Numbered from the stretch's first letter, positions 24,279 to 33,301 are shown. The stretch: DNA of 64,000 nt from Bradyrhizobium murdochi (GCF_000472965.1 NZ_AXAU01000012.1:119103-183102); one strand, 5' to 3'. The notes: generated by a model from the sequence alone, not told the origin. Numbers and translations are program-made.

Positions 24279-25115
24279 TTAATTGAGCCAAAGTCTTGGT
24301 AGCGCCGCGGCGCTGGCGCGGCCGAGCACCGTCATCATATCGGCGCGGAGCCGGGCCGCATCTTGGGCACAGAAGCGCGCCATTGCAAATCCATTCCAGC
24401 AGGAGATGCCGACCTCGCCACCAAACGTTTCCGAGGCTTCGCGGATGCGCTCCACGACTGCCTCATCGCCGGGCACAATCAGCGCGGTGCCGATGGCAAC
24501 GCCGCCATTGGCCACGGCCGGCCGCGCCAGCTTTGCGCCGATGTCGCCGTCGAGCCGGATGGTCTCCGCAAACACCAGCTTGCCGCCGCGGCGCAGGCGC
24601 CAGCGGTCGACGAACTCGCCGTGAAGCATCCGCTCGCCCATCGCGGCGCGGCCGAACACGACGATTTCGCAGAGCAGAAGCGAGGCATCTTCGGCCAGGT
24701 CGATGTCGATGCGCCTGACAATTCGCGCGCGGTCGAACAGGATAGTCTCCTGCGGCAGCCAGGCGAGATGCGCACCGGCTTCCGCCTTCAGGGCGATGCT
24801 GAGCTGGGCGGCGGCGCCGGGCGCACGATAGACCTTTTCGGCCGCCGCCGTCGTCAGCGTCAGCCGCGTCCCCTCGCCTGCCCCGATATCGATATCGAAG
24901 CGGTCTCCGCCGGCAATGCCGCCGGCGGTGTTGACGAACACGCCGAATAGTCCTTCCGCTTCAGGAGAAGGAAAGCGGACGCGCAGCGAGCCGGATTCGT
25001 GCAGGTCGCCACGGCGGGTGACGCCATCCTGCAGATGCACGCCGAACCGCACCGCGCCTTGCGCGCGGTTGGCCGCGAACGTTACTGACGCCGCGCGCGT
25101 GATATCGGTCCGCAT
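24279..25115 (-). CDS. ureD: Urease accessory protein UreD
   Basis: 278 residues. The motifs LFGVFVNTAGGIAGGDRFDI, LTLTTAAAEKVYRAPG, AHLAWLPQETILFDRARI and GERMLHGEFVDRWRLRR are those of UreD/UreH, the scaffold that binds the urease apoprotein and accepts UreF-UreG. It is the first urease gene after the urea transporter block, 36 bp from urtE. Confidence 0.95.
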   Translation of the reverse strand: MRTDITRAASVTFAANRAQGAVRFGVHLQDGVTRRGDLHESGSLRVRFPSPEAEGLFGVFVNTAGGIAGGDRFDIDIGAGEGTRLTLTTAAAEKVYRAPGAAAQLSIALKAEAGAHLAWLPQETILFDRARIVRRIDIDLAEDASLLLCEIVVFGRAAMGERMLHGEFVDRWRLRRGGKLVFAETIRLDGDIGAKLARPAVANGGVAIGTALIVPGDEAVVERIREASETFGGEVGISCWNGFAMARFCAQDAARLRADMMTVLGRASAAALPRLWLN

Positions 25116-25151
25116 CCGTCCCCCAAACGGTGTGTGCCGCGCTCGAAAACG

Positions 25152-25847
25152 TTACAGCGCCATCTGGCGACTGATCTCCGCGGGATCGAGATTGGCGCGG
25201 TCGCAGGCATATTTCACCGCACCGCGGTCCATGACCGCAAAATTGTCGCCGAGCTCGCAGGCAAAGTCGAGATATTGTTCGACCAGCACGATTGCGATGT
25301 TGCCGAGGCTGCGCAGGTAAGAGATCGCGCGGCCGATGTCCTTGATGATCGAGGGCTGAATGCCTTCGGTCGGCTCGTCCAATAGCAACAGTTTCGGCCG
25401 CATCACCAGCGCACGGCCGATCGCGAGCTGCTGCTGCTGGCCGCCGGAGAGGTCGCCGCCGCGCCGCCCCAGCATCGTATTCAGCACCGGAAACAGCGAA
25501 AACACGTCGTCGGGGATATAGCGATCCTCGCGCTTGAGCGGCCCGAAGCCGGTCTTGAGATTTTCCTCAACCGTGAGCAGCGGAAAAATTTCGCGGCCCT
25601 GCGGCACGAAGCTGATGCCGCGCCGCGCGCGTTCATAAGGTTTCAGACCGGTGATATCGTGACCATCAAGCGCGATCGAGCCACTGGCGATCGGATACTG
25701 GCCGACCATCGCGCGCAGCAGCGAGGTCTTGCCGACGCCGTTGCGGCCCAGCACGCACGTCACCTTGCCGGGCTCGGCGGATAGCGAGACGCCGCGCAAG
25801 GCTTGTGCTGCGCCGTAGTAGAGATTGATGTTGTCGACGTTGAGCAT
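25152..25847 (-). CDS. urtE: Urea ABC transporter ATP-binding protein UrtE
   Basis: 231 residues from ATG 25847 (MLNVDNINLYYGAAQALRGV). Walker A GRNGVGKTSLLRAMVG, LSGGQQQQLAIGRALVM, Walker B LLLLDEPTEGIQPSI, and the LivF-like EQYLDFACELGDNF. LivF-type ATPase of the UrtABCDE urea importer. The frame opens at 25928, but that upstream part is translated from a palindromic repeat. Confidence 0.95.
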   Translation of the reverse strand: MLNVDNINLYYGAAQALRGVSLSAEPGKVTCVLGRNGVGKTSLLRAMVGQYPIASGSIALDGHDITGLKPYERARRGISFVPQGREIFPLLTVEENLKTGFGPLKREDRYIPDDVFSLFPVLNTMLGRRGGDLSGGQQQQLAIGRALVMRPKLLLLDEPTEGIQPSIIKDIGRAISYLRSLGNIAIVLVEQYLDFACELGDNFAVMDRGAVKYACDRANLDPAEISRQMAL

Positions 25848-25865
25848 GCCGCACGTCCTCGTTAT

Positions 25866-25953
25866 GGCGAATCGCGAATGGCGAGTAGCGAATAGGGACG
25901 AGCAAGTCCCCGTTCCTTCTTTTCCCATTCGCTATTCGCTACTCCCCATTCGC
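25866..25953. repeat. Palindromic repeat between urtD and urtE
   Basis: The arms GGCGAATCGCGAATGGCGAG then TAGCGAATAGGG and CCCATTCGCTATTCGCTACT then CCCCATTCGCC are inverted copies of about 30 bp separated by about 25 bp. It fills the 110-bp gap between two genes of one operon, so the hairpin is transcribed. Confidence 0.8.
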
Positions 25954-25957
25954 CTCT

Positions 25958-26719
25958 TCATCTTCCCAGATACACTTCGACCACGCGCTCGTTCGATGAG
26001 ACCTGATCGATGGTCCCCTCCGCCAGTACCGTGCCTTCGTGCAGGCAGGTGACCTTGACGCCGAGTTCGCGCACGAAGGTCATGTCGTGCTCGACGACCA
26101 TGACGGTCTTTTCCTTGTTGATTTCCTTCAGAAGCTCGGCGGTCTGATGCGTCTCGACATCTGTCATGCCCGCGACCGGCTCGTCGACCAGCAGCAGTTT
26201 TGGGTCCTGCGCCAGCAGCATGCCGATCTCCAGCCACTGCTTCTGGCCGTGTGACAGGCTGCCCGCAAGACGGTTGCGTGCATCGGTCAAACGGATGGTT
26301 TCGAGCACGCGGTCGATCCGCTCGGATTCGTCCCTGCTGCCGCGCCAGAACAGCGTGCCCCTGACGCTGTGATCGACATTGAGCGCCAGCAACAGATTGT
26401 CCTCGATGGTCTGGCTCTCGAACACCGTCGGCTTCTGGAATTTGCGGCCAATGCCGAGTTCGGCGATATGGGTCTCGTCCAGCCGCGTCAGGTCGGTCAT
26501 GCCATCGAACAGCACTGTGCCTTCGTCCGGCTTGGTCTTGCCGGTGATGATGTCCATCATAGTGGTCTTGCCGGCGCCGTTCGGGCCGATGATGGCACGC
26601 ATCTCGCCGGGCTCGAGGGTGAGCGAGAGATTGTTGATGGCGTGAAAGCCGTCGAACGAGACATGCACGCCGTCGAGGTAGAGCAGCGCCGAAGTGGTCC
26701 TTCCCTCCATGACACTCAT
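25958..26719 (-). CDS. urtD: Urea ABC transporter ATP-binding protein UrtD
   Basis: 253 residues from ATG 26719 (MSVMEGRTTSALLYLDGVHV). Walker A IGPNGAGKTTMMDIITG, the LivG-like GIGRKFQKPTVFESQTIEDN, signature LSHGQKQWLEIGMLLAQDPK and Walker B LLLVDEPVAGMTDVE. The RKFQ.PTVF and SHGQKQWLEI forms are typical of UrtD rather than amino-acid LivG. It is 4 bp from the urtC stop. Confidence 0.95.
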   Translation of the reverse strand: MSVMEGRTTSALLYLDGVHVSFDGFHAINNLSLTLEPGEMRAIIGPNGAGKTTMMDIITGKTKPDEGTVLFDGMTDLTRLDETHIAELGIGRKFQKPTVFESQTIEDNLLLALNVDHSVRGTLFWRGSRDESERIDRVLETIRLTDARNRLAGSLSHGQKQWLEIGMLLAQDPKLLLVDEPVAGMTDVETHQTAELLKEINKEKTVMVVEHDMTFVRELGVKVTCLHEGTVLAEGTIDQVSSNERVVEVYLGR

Positions 26720-26723
26720 GCGC

Positions 26724-27890
26724 TCACTCCGCCGGCTTCGGTTCGCCGACGCCGTCTTCGAGCGCGGCGCTTTCGGCATTGGCTTTTTCGGTTGCCTTCC
26801 GGGATTCCCGCCAAGCGTTGAAGGTGCCGACGATCCCCTTTGGCAGCAGCAGCGTCACCAGGATGAACAGCGCGCCCAGCATGAACAGCCAGTACGGCGC
26901 CAGCGGGCCCGAGGTGAAATAGGTTTTTGCGTAGTTGACGACGACGGCGCCGAGCGCCGCGCCCACCAGCGTGCCGCGGCCGCCGACGGCAACCCAGATC
27001 ACCGCTTCGATGGAGTTGCCCGGTGCAAATTCGCTCGGATTGATGATGCCGACCTGCGGCACGTAGAGCGCACCGGCAACGCCGGCCATGCAGGCCGAGA
27101 GCGTGAACACGAACAGCTTGTAGGACTCAACGCGGTAGCCGAGGAAGCGGGTCCGCGACTCGGCATCGCGGATTGCGATCAGGACCTTGCCGAGCTTCGA
27201 GGTTACCACCGCCCGGCAGATCAGGAAGGCCACGATAAGCGCCAGGCAGCTGAGCGCGAACAGAGCGGCGCGAGTGCCGTCGGCCTGTACGTTGAAGCCG
27301 AGGATGTCCTTGAAGTCGGTCAGGCCGTTATTGCCACCGAAGCCGAAATCGTTACGGAAGAACGCCAGCAGCAGCGCATAGGTCATCGCCTGGGTGATGA
27401 TCGAGAGATAGACGCCGGTGACGCGAGAGCGGAACGCCAACCAGCCGAAGCAGAACGCGAGCAGGCCGGGAACAAGAATGACCATCAGCGCCGCGAACCA
27501 GAACATATCGAAGCCGTGCCAGTACCAGGGCAGCGCCGGATAGTTCAGAAACACCATGAAGTCGGGCAGGATCGGATTGCCGTAGACGCCGCGGCTGCCG
27601 ATCTGGCGCATCAGGTACATGCCCATGGCGTAGCCGCCGAGCGCGAAGAATGCACCGTGGCCGAGCGAGAGAATGCCGCAATAGCCCCAGATCAGGTCGA
27701 TCGAGAGCGCCAAAATGGCGTAGCAGGCGTATTTGCCGAACAGCGCGACCAGATAGGTCGGCACCTGCAGCGCCGAGCCTGCAGGCAGCAGGAGATTGGA
27801 GAGCGGGATCAGCACGCCGAGGCCGGCGACCACCACCAGGAAGATGGTGGCGCTGCGATCGAGCGAGCGCGTGAGGACGTGCGGTGTCAT
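26724..27890 (-). CDS. urtC: Urea ABC transporter permease UrtC
   Basis: 388 residues from ATG 27890 (MTPHVLTRSLDRSATIFLVV), about 8-10 membrane helices, with LSIDLIWGYCGILSLGHGAF then FALGGYAMGMYLM, the LivM-family signature, and VESYKLFVFTLSACMAGVAG. One of the two inner-membrane permeases of the urea importer. The start overlaps the urtB stop by 4 nt. A longer frame to 28787 is an unrelated frame of urtB. Confidence 0.95.
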   Translation of the reverse strand: MTPHVLTRSLDRSATIFLVVVAGLGVLIPLSNLLLPAGSALQVPTYLVALFGKYACYAILALSIDLIWGYCGILSLGHGAFFALGGYAMGMYLMRQIGSRGVYGNPILPDFMVFLNYPALPWYWHGFDMFWFAALMVILVPGLLAFCFGWLAFRSRVTGVYLSIITQAMTYALLLAFFRNDFGFGGNNGLTDFKDILGFNVQADGTRAALFALSCLALIVAFLICRAVVTSKLGKVLIAIRDAESRTRFLGYRVESYKLFVFTLSACMAGVAGALYVPQVGIINPSEFAPGNSIEAVIWVAVGGRGTLVGAALGAVVVNYAKTYFTSGPLAPYWLFMLGALFILVTLLLPKGIVGTFNAWRESRKATEKANAESAALEDGVGEPKPAE

Positions 27891-29500
27891 GCTTCCACCG
27901 CCCGGCCCCTGAGCGCGAACAGGCCGCGCGGACGTTTCTGGATGAACAGGATGATCAGCACCAGGATGGCGATCTTGCCGAGCACGGCGCCCGCCACCGG
28001 CTCCAGGAACTTGTTGGCGATGCCGAGCGTGAAGGCGCCGACCAGCGTGCCCCAGAGATTGCCGACGCCGCCGAACACGACCACCATGAAGCTGTCGATG
28101 ATGTAGCTCTGGCCGAGGTTGGGGCTGACATTGTCGATCTGCGACAGCGCCACGCCGGCAATCCCGGCAATGCCCGAGCCGAGACCGAAGGTCAGCGCAT
28201 CGACGCGCGAGGTCGCGATGCCCATCGAGGCCGCCATGCGCCGGTTCTGCGTCACCGCGCGCATCTCGAGCCCGAGCGCGGTGTAACGCAGCATCGCAAG
28301 CAGGATGACGAACACCGCGAGCGTGAAGCAGAGAATCCAGAGCCGGTTGTAGGTGATGGTGATCTGCCCGAGCTCGAACGCACCGCTCATCCAGGAGGGA
28401 TTGCCGACCTCGCGGTTGGTGGGCCCGAACGCGGTGCGCACGGCCTGCTGCAATACCAGCGACAGGCCCCAGGTCGCGAGCAGCGTTTCCAGCGGACGAC
28501 CATAGAGGAAGCGGATGATGCCGCGCTCGATCGCTACACCGACGGCGCCCGCGACGAGGAACGCCAGCGGCACCGCGATCAAGAGCGAATAATCGAACAG
28601 GCCGGGATATCTGCTGCGAATGACCTCCTGCACCACGAAGGTGGTGTAGGCGCCCAGCATCACCATCTCGCCATGGGCCATGTTGATGACGCCCATGACG
28701 CCGAAGGTGATGGCGAGCCCGATCGCGGCGAGCAGCAGCACCGAGCCCAGTGACAGGCCGTACCAGGCGTTCTGCACCATCGACCACATCTGCAGATTGC
28801 TCTGGATCGAAGCGATCGCGCTTGCGGCCGCACGTGCGACATTGGGCGGCACGTCGCTACCCAGCCCGGTCAGCAGCGCCATCGCTTCCTGGTCGCCCTT
28901 CGCCTTGACGATGGCGACCGCTTCGAGCTTTTCGACCTCTGTCGCGTCGGACTTGTAGAGCAGGATGGCGGCACGGGCTTCCGCGAAGGCGGCCTTAACG
29001 GACTTGTTGGTCTCCTTCGCCAGGGCGCCGTCGATCACGGACAGCGCACTCTCCTCGTGGCTCTTGAACACCGATTGCGCCGCCGCGATCCGCTTGGCCG
29101 GATCGGGTGACAACAGCGTCAGCCCGCCGAGCGCGGCCTCGACGGCGCGGCGCAAGCGGTTGTTGAGGCGGACGGCGGCCGCGTTGTCCGGCAGCTTGTC
29201 CACGGCAGCGCCGGTCGCGGCATCGATGATCTTGCCGTCGGCCTGCGTGACGAAAACCTTCTTGGTATCAGGATCGGCTGATAGCCGCCCTTCCTGCAGC
29301 GCGCTGATGATCGGAAAGGCCAGCGGATTGCCCGACGTCGCGACCGCGCCGATCGCCTCATCGGTGTCGGAAAAATCGTCGTTGGCGAACTTGGCGACCG
29401 CGTCCTCGAACGGGCCCGCCAGCGCCGGCGCCGCAAAGGCTGCAGCCAAAAGGATCGCGAGCAAAAGCCCGCGAAGGCGATCAAGGAAATTGGCAGACAC
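27887..29500 (-). CDS. urtB: Urea ABC transporter permease UrtB
   Basis: 537 residues. A signal-like start (MSANFLDRLRGLLLAILLAA) and a periplasmic N-terminal region of about 200 residues precede the LivH-type permease (LGSVLLLAAIGLAITFGVMG then VINMAHGEMVMLGAYTTFVV). The long extracytoplasmic extension is typical of UrtB and absent in amino-acid LivH. It is 187 bp from urtA, a gap that holds a perfect 14-bp hairpin and a 27-bp tandem repeat, so it is probably expressed less than urtA. Confidence 0.95.
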   Translation of the reverse strand: MSANFLDRLRGLLLAILLAAAFAAPALAGPFEDAVAKFANDDFSDTDEAIGAVATSGNPLAFPIISALQEGRLSADPDTKKVFVTQADGKIIDAATGAAVDKLPDNAAAVRLNNRLRRAVEAALGGLTLLSPDPAKRIAAAQSVFKSHEESALSVIDGALAKETNKSVKAAFAEARAAILLYKSDATEVEKLEAVAIVKAKGDQEAMALLTGLGSDVPPNVARAAASAIASIQSNLQMWSMVQNAWYGLSLGSVLLLAAIGLAITFGVMGVINMAHGEMVMLGAYTTFVVQEVIRSRYPGLFDYSLLIAVPLAFLVAGAVGVAIERGIIRFLYGRPLETLLATWGLSLVLQQAVRTAFGPTNREVGNPSWMSGAFELGQITITYNRLWILCFTLAVFVILLAMLRYTALGLEMRAVTQNRRMAASMGIATSRVDALTFGLGSGIAGIAGVALSQIDNVSPNLGQSYIIDSFMVVVFGGVGNLWGTLVGAFTLGIANKFLEPVAGAVLGKIAILVLIILFIQKRPRGLFALRGRAVEA

Positions 29501-29523
29501 AATACGACCCCGGCAGGAGTATG

Positions 29524-29555
29524 GGGAGAAGGCGGCGGCAGCGCCGCCTTCTCCC
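29524..29555 (-). promoter_or_regulatory. Strong intercistronic hairpin between urtA and urtB
   Basis: GGGAGAAGGCGGCG (29524-29537) and CGCCGCCTTCTCCC (29542-29555) form a perfect 14-bp stem with a 4-nt loop, 24 bp before the urtB start codon. No T run follows, so it is more likely an RNA-stabilising or 3'-end protecting structure for the urtA message than a terminator. Confidence 0.7.
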
Positions 29556-29610
29556 GTCGTTCTCTTCGAAGAACTCTTGGAAGTTCCTTTATTGCAACTC
29601 AGGCGATCCT

Positions 29611-29691
29611 GATCCTGTCGGACCAGATCGAGATCATGATCCAGTCGGATCAGATCGGGATCATGATCCTGTCGGATCAGATCGGGATCAA
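29611..29691. repeat. Three 27-bp GATC-rich tandem repeats at the end of urtA
   Basis: Three units at 29611-29637, 29638-29664 and 29665-29691, each like GATCCTGTCGGATCAGATCG then GGATCAT, with three or fewer differences. Each unit has four GATC. The last unit contains the urtA stop codon (TCA at 29688-29690), so the repeat seems to have expanded from the gene end. Confidence 0.9.
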
Positions 29692-31004
29692 GTGCCCTGA
29701 CCGCCGCACTTGTTGGTCTTGGTGTTGTAGTTGCCGCACTTCTTGCCGACCCAGTCGCCGATCAGGTCCTTGGAGCCCTCGAGCTCCTTCGACCAGGCGT
29801 CGCCAGCAACAAGGCCCGGGGTCTTCCACACCACGTCGAACTGGCCGTTGGCTTTGATTTCGCCGATGAACACCGGCTTGGTGATGTGATGGTTGGGCAG
29901 CATCTTGGAGGTGCCGCCGGTCAGGTTCTTTGCTTCGATGCCGGGCAGCGCGTCGATCACCTTGTCCGGATCGGTCGACTTCACCTTCTCGACCGCCTTG
30001 ACCCACATGTCGAAGCCGATGACGTGCGCTTCCATCGGATCGTTGGTCACGCGCTTCGGATTCTTGGTGTAGGCCTGCCAGGCCTTGATGAACTTCTCGT
30101 TCTCGGGCGACTTGATCGACTGGAAGTAGTTCCAGGCGGCGAGATGGCCGAGCAGCGGCTTGGTGTCGATGCCGGCGAGTTCTTCTTCGCCGACAGAGAA
30201 CGCGACCACCGGAATGTCGGTTGCCTTGATGCCCTGGTTGCCGAGCTCCTTATAGAAGGGAACGTTGGCGTCGCCGTTGATGGTGGAAACCACGGCGGTC
30301 TTCTTGCCGGCCGAGCCGAACTTCTTGATGTCGGCCACGATCGTCTGCCAGTCACTATGACCAAACGGCGTGTAGTTGATCATGATGTCTTCCTGCTTGA
30401 CGCCCTTCGACTTCAAGTAGGCTTCGAGGATCTTGTTGGTGGTGCGCGGATAGACGTAGTCGGTGCCGGCCAGCACCCAGCGCTTCACCTTCTCGTCCTT
30501 CATCAAATAATCGACGGCGGGGATCGCCTGCTGGTTCGGCGCAGCACCGGTGTAGAACACGTTGCGCTCGCTCTCCTCGCCCTCGTATTGCACGGGGTAG
30601 AACAGGATCGAGTTCAGTTCCTTGAATACCGGGAGCACGGACTTGCGCGACACCGAGGTCCAGCAGCCGAACACGACCGAAACCTTGTCCTTGGTGATCA
30701 GCTCGCGCGCCTTTTCGGCAAACAGCGGCCAGTTCGAGGCGGGGTCGACGACGACAGGCTCAAGCTTCTTGCCGAGCACGCCGCCCTTCTTGTTCTGCTC
30801 CTCGATCAGGAAGAGAATGGTGTCCTTCAGCGTGGTTTCGCTGATGGCCATGGTGCCGGAAAGCGAATGCAGGACGCCGACCTTGATGGTCTCCTGCGCG
30901 TTGGCGTTCGAGAACGCAGCCAGACCCAAAACCAGGCCGGCAGTGGCCGCTAGCCAGCGGCGGCGGCTCAGCGTCGCTATATCGTGAGTCAATTTTGTAA
31001 GCAT
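29688..31004 (-). CDS. urtA: Urea ABC transporter substrate-binding protein UrtA
   Basis: 438 residues. A twin-arginine-like signal (SRRRWLAATAGLVLGLAAF, cleavage near NANAQ) precedes a LivK-type periplasmic fold starting ETIKVGVLHSLSGTMAISET. UrtA hallmarks are FGCWTSVSRKSVLPVFKELN then SILFYPVQYEGEESERNVFY. It binds urea in the periplasm for UrtBC-DE. The stop lies in the 27-bp tandem repeat. It heads the whole urt-ure block. Confidence 0.96.
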   Translation of the reverse strand: MLTKLTHDIATLSRRRWLAATAGLVLGLAAFSNANAQETIKVGVLHSLSGTMAISETTLKDTILFLIEEQNKKGGVLGKKLEPVVVDPASNWPLFAEKARELITKDKVSVVFGCWTSVSRKSVLPVFKELNSILFYPVQYEGEESERNVFYTGAAPNQQAIPAVDYLMKDEKVKRWVLAGTDYVYPRTTNKILEAYLKSKGVKQEDIMINYTPFGHSDWQTIVADIKKFGSAGKKTAVVSTINGDANVPFYKELGNQGIKATDIPVVAFSVGEEELAGIDTKPLLGHLAAWNYFQSIKSPENEKFIKAWQAYTKNPKRVTNDPMEAHVIGFDMWVKAVEKVKSTDPDKVIDALPGIEAKNLTGGTSKMLPNHHITKPVFIGEIKANGQFDVVWKTPGLVAGDAWSKELEGSKDLIGDWVGKKCGNYNTKTNKCGGQGT

Positions 31005-31547
31005 GAAATGTCATCTCCCTGACGCAGGCGTTGAACGCTGCGAACGGCCCCACGGCCGCCTGCGTTAGAGGGAATCGCAAGAACCATGCCATGGCTCGAT
31101 GGCCGGATAAGCTTTTATAATCGCTTGGAAATTCCGGCTACGCGAAAACCGGCGGCGAGAAATCTGCCTATTTATTAGACAGCATAAATGTATGCTTTGG
31201 CGGCAAACCATCTACTTTTTGTGCAAATGCCGCAATTTGGCTAAATTTCTTGCACGAATTTTGATCGTCTGGGTTGGCCGGGCGGCACGGGCGCGACCTG
31301 CCCGATCGGTTTCTTTAACCGCGCTGGCGAGGCGCGCCGAATTCACCTTGAAAGCGGAGCGCGGGTGCTCCATATGACTGCCGTGACCTAGAGAATCATC
31401 AGGTCCCTGCGAGCCGCGTGTTCTGATCCCGTTTTGCGGTTTCTGGCTTGCCCCCTTCAGCTAGCAAAACCGACGCCCCAAACACGCGGGTGTCTTAAGA
31501 CACACTCGCGCGCTCCTGGCTGACATCGCCGGGCGCCTGCTTTTTTA
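31005..31547. other. Divergent control region of urtA and the DEAD-box helicase
   Basis: AT-rich for this genome, especially 31100-31270, with no protein-like frame. It should hold the urtA promoter (minus) and the helicase promoter (plus). A perfect 14-bp palindrome GTGTCTTAAGACAC lies at 31490-31503, extended to an imperfect hairpin by flanking GCG-rich bases, 45 bp before the helicase start. A TTGGC...TTGCA pair near 31236-31253 resembles a sigma-54 site but the spacing is one base too long. Confidence 0.6.
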
Positions 31548-32990
31548 ATGGAAAGAACCACCCTTTTGACCTCCTTTCAGGATTTCGGCCTTGCCGATCC
31601 CATCTCGCGTGCGCTCAAGGAAGAAAATTACCACACGCCCACGCCCATCCAGGCCCAGACCATTCCCATCGCATTGACCGGCCGTGACGTGGTCGGCATC
31701 GCCCAGACCGGCACCGGCAAGACCGCGGCGTTTGCGCTGCCGATCCTGCACCGGATCCTGGAGAACCGCATCCGGCCACAGCCGAAGAGCTGCCGCGTGC
31801 TGGTGCTGTCGCCGACCCGCGAGCTGTCAGGCCAGATCCTTGACAGCTTCAACGCCTATGGCCGCCATATCCGCCTGACCTCGGCGCTCGCGATCGGCGG
31901 CGTGCCGATGGGCCGCCAGGTCCGCTCGGTCATGCAGGGCGTCGAAGTGATGGTGGCGACCCCCGGCCGTCTGCTCGATCTCGTCCAGAGCAACGGGCTG
32001 AAGCTGAACCAGGTCGAGTTCCTGGTGCTCGATGAAGCCGACCGTATGCTCGACATGGGCTTCATCAACGACATCCGCAAAGTCGTCGCCAAGCTGCCGA
32101 TCAAGCGGCAGACGCTGTTCTTCTCGGCCACCATGCCGAAGGATATCGCGGAACTCGCCGAATCCATGCTGCGCGATCCTGCGCGGGTGGCGGTGACGCC
32201 GGTGGCCTCGACGGCCGACCGGATCAGCCAGCGCATCATCCAGGTCGATTTCGCGGCCAAGCCGGCGGTGCTGGCGCAGCTTTTGAAGCAGGAACCGGTT
32301 GACCGCGCGCTGGTGTTCACCCGCACCAAGCACGGCGCCGACAAGGTGGTGAAGGTGCTGGCCAAGGCCGGCATCGAAGCCAATGCGATTCACGGCAACA
32401 AGTCGCAGAACCACCGGGAACGCGTGCTGGCGGCGTTCCGCTCCGGCGAGATCCGCACGTTGGTCGCCACCGACATTGCCGCCCGCGGCATCGATGTCGA
32501 CGGCATCAGCCATGTCGTGAATTTCGACCTGCCCAATGTTCCCGAAACCTATGTCCACCGCATCGGCCGCACCGCGCGCGCCGGCGCCGAGGGCGTCGCG
32601 ATCTCGCTGATCGCGGGCGCCGAGGAAATGGGCTATCTGCGCGACATCGAGCGGCTGATTCGCATTGCGCTGCCGCGGGAAGACCGCAGGACGCCGGGCC
32701 ACCGTGACGCGGCGCCGGCCGCCGCCCAGCACCGGGGCGGACGGCCTGGAACACGCGTCCACGCTAGCCGTTCCCATGAACCGGCCCCAAGCGCAAAAGG
32801 CCCTCGCCGACGCCGCCGCGGTGGTGGTAATAATGCGCAGCAGCCGAACAGGCACGAAGCGCCGCGTCCTGCCCAGCAGGGCGGCAAGAGCCAGGCCGGC
32901 CACAGCGAAGGCATTCAAGGCGTCGCCTTCTTGCATCGCGAGAGCCGTCCGAATAATCAACCGAACCGTAGCCACCGACCACAGCGCTAG
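31548..32990 (+). CDS. DEAD-box RNA helicase (RhlE-like)
   Basis: 480 residues. Q motif FQDFGLADPISRALKEENYH then TPTPIQAQTIP, motif I AQTGTGKT, PTRELSGQI, TPGRLLDL, motif II VLDEADRML, motif III SAT, then LVATDIAARGIDVDG and HRIGRTARAG. The C-terminal tail (about 385-480) is low-complexity, basic and rich in Arg, Gln, His and Pro, typical of RhlE-type helicases that remodel rRNA and mRNA in the cold. The start ATG follows CTTTTTTA with no ribosome site, which is unusual. It is followed by infA- and cspA-like genes. Confidence 0.95.
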   Translation: MERTTLLTSFQDFGLADPISRALKEENYHTPTPIQAQTIPIALTGRDVVGIAQTGTGKTAAFALPILHRILENRIRPQPKSCRVLVLSPTRELSGQILDSFNAYGRHIRLTSALAIGGVPMGRQVRSVMQGVEVMVATPGRLLDLVQSNGLKLNQVEFLVLDEADRMLDMGFINDIRKVVAKLPIKRQTLFFSATMPKDIAELAESMLRDPARVAVTPVASTADRISQRIIQVDFAAKPAVLAQLLKQEPVDRALVFTRTKHGADKVVKVLAKAGIEANAIHGNKSQNHRERVLAAFRSGEIRTLVATDIAARGIDVDGISHVVNFDLPNVPETYVHRIGRTARAGAEGVAISLIAGAEEMGYLRDIERLIRIALPREDRRTPGHRDAAPAAAQHRGGRPGTRVHASRSHEPAPSAKGPRRRRRGGGNNAQQPNRHEAPRPAQQGGKSQAGHSEGIQGVAFLHRESRPNNQPNRSHRPQR

Positions 32991-33013
32991 CCTCGATCGA
33001 TCTGGAGACCACC

Positions 33014-33301
33014 ATGGCTAAAGAAGAGCTGATCCAGTTCGAAGGACTGGTGACCGAAATTCTCCCCGACGCGCGCTATCGCGTGCAGCTCGATGCCGGA
33101 CACGAGATTGTTGCCTATACCGCGGGCAAGATGAAGAAGAACCGGATCAAGACGCTGGCAGGCGACCGCGTGACGATCGAGATGTCGCCGTATGATCTGG
33201 AGAAGGGTCGCCTGATCTTCCGACACAAGGACGAGCGTCCGTCGACACCGGGCGCCCCACGCGGCGCGCCGCCGCGCGGCGGCCAGTTCCGCCGCCGGTA
33301 A
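33014..33301 (+). CDS. infA: Translation initiation factor IF-1 with Arg/Gly tail
   Basis: 95 residues. Residues 1-73 are a complete IF-1 S1/OB fold: MAKEELIQFEGLVTEILPDA then RYRVQLDAGHEIVAYTAGKM, KNRIKTLAGDRVTIEMSPYD. The last 20 residues (STPGAPRGAPPRGGQFRRR) are an added Pro/Arg/Gly-rich tail not present in ordinary 72-residue IF-1. It lies 23 bp after the helicase stop and is probably cotranscribed. Likely a second, cold-associated IF-1 paralogue; the genome may carry another. Confidence 0.92.
   Translation: MAKEELIQFEGLVTEILPDARYRVQLDAGHEIVAYTAGKMKKNRIKTLAGDRVTIEMSPYDLEKGRLIFRHKDERPSTPGAPRGAPPRGGQFRRR

Noticed and set aside
29611..29691. CRISPR-like repeat array
   Set aside because: The units abut with no spacers and overlap the end of urtA; there are no cas genes.
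31236..31253. Sigma-54 promoter for a nitrogen-regulated gene near urtA
   Set aside because: TTGGC and TTGCA elements are present, but the GG to GC distance is 11 instead of 10, and it points away from urtA.
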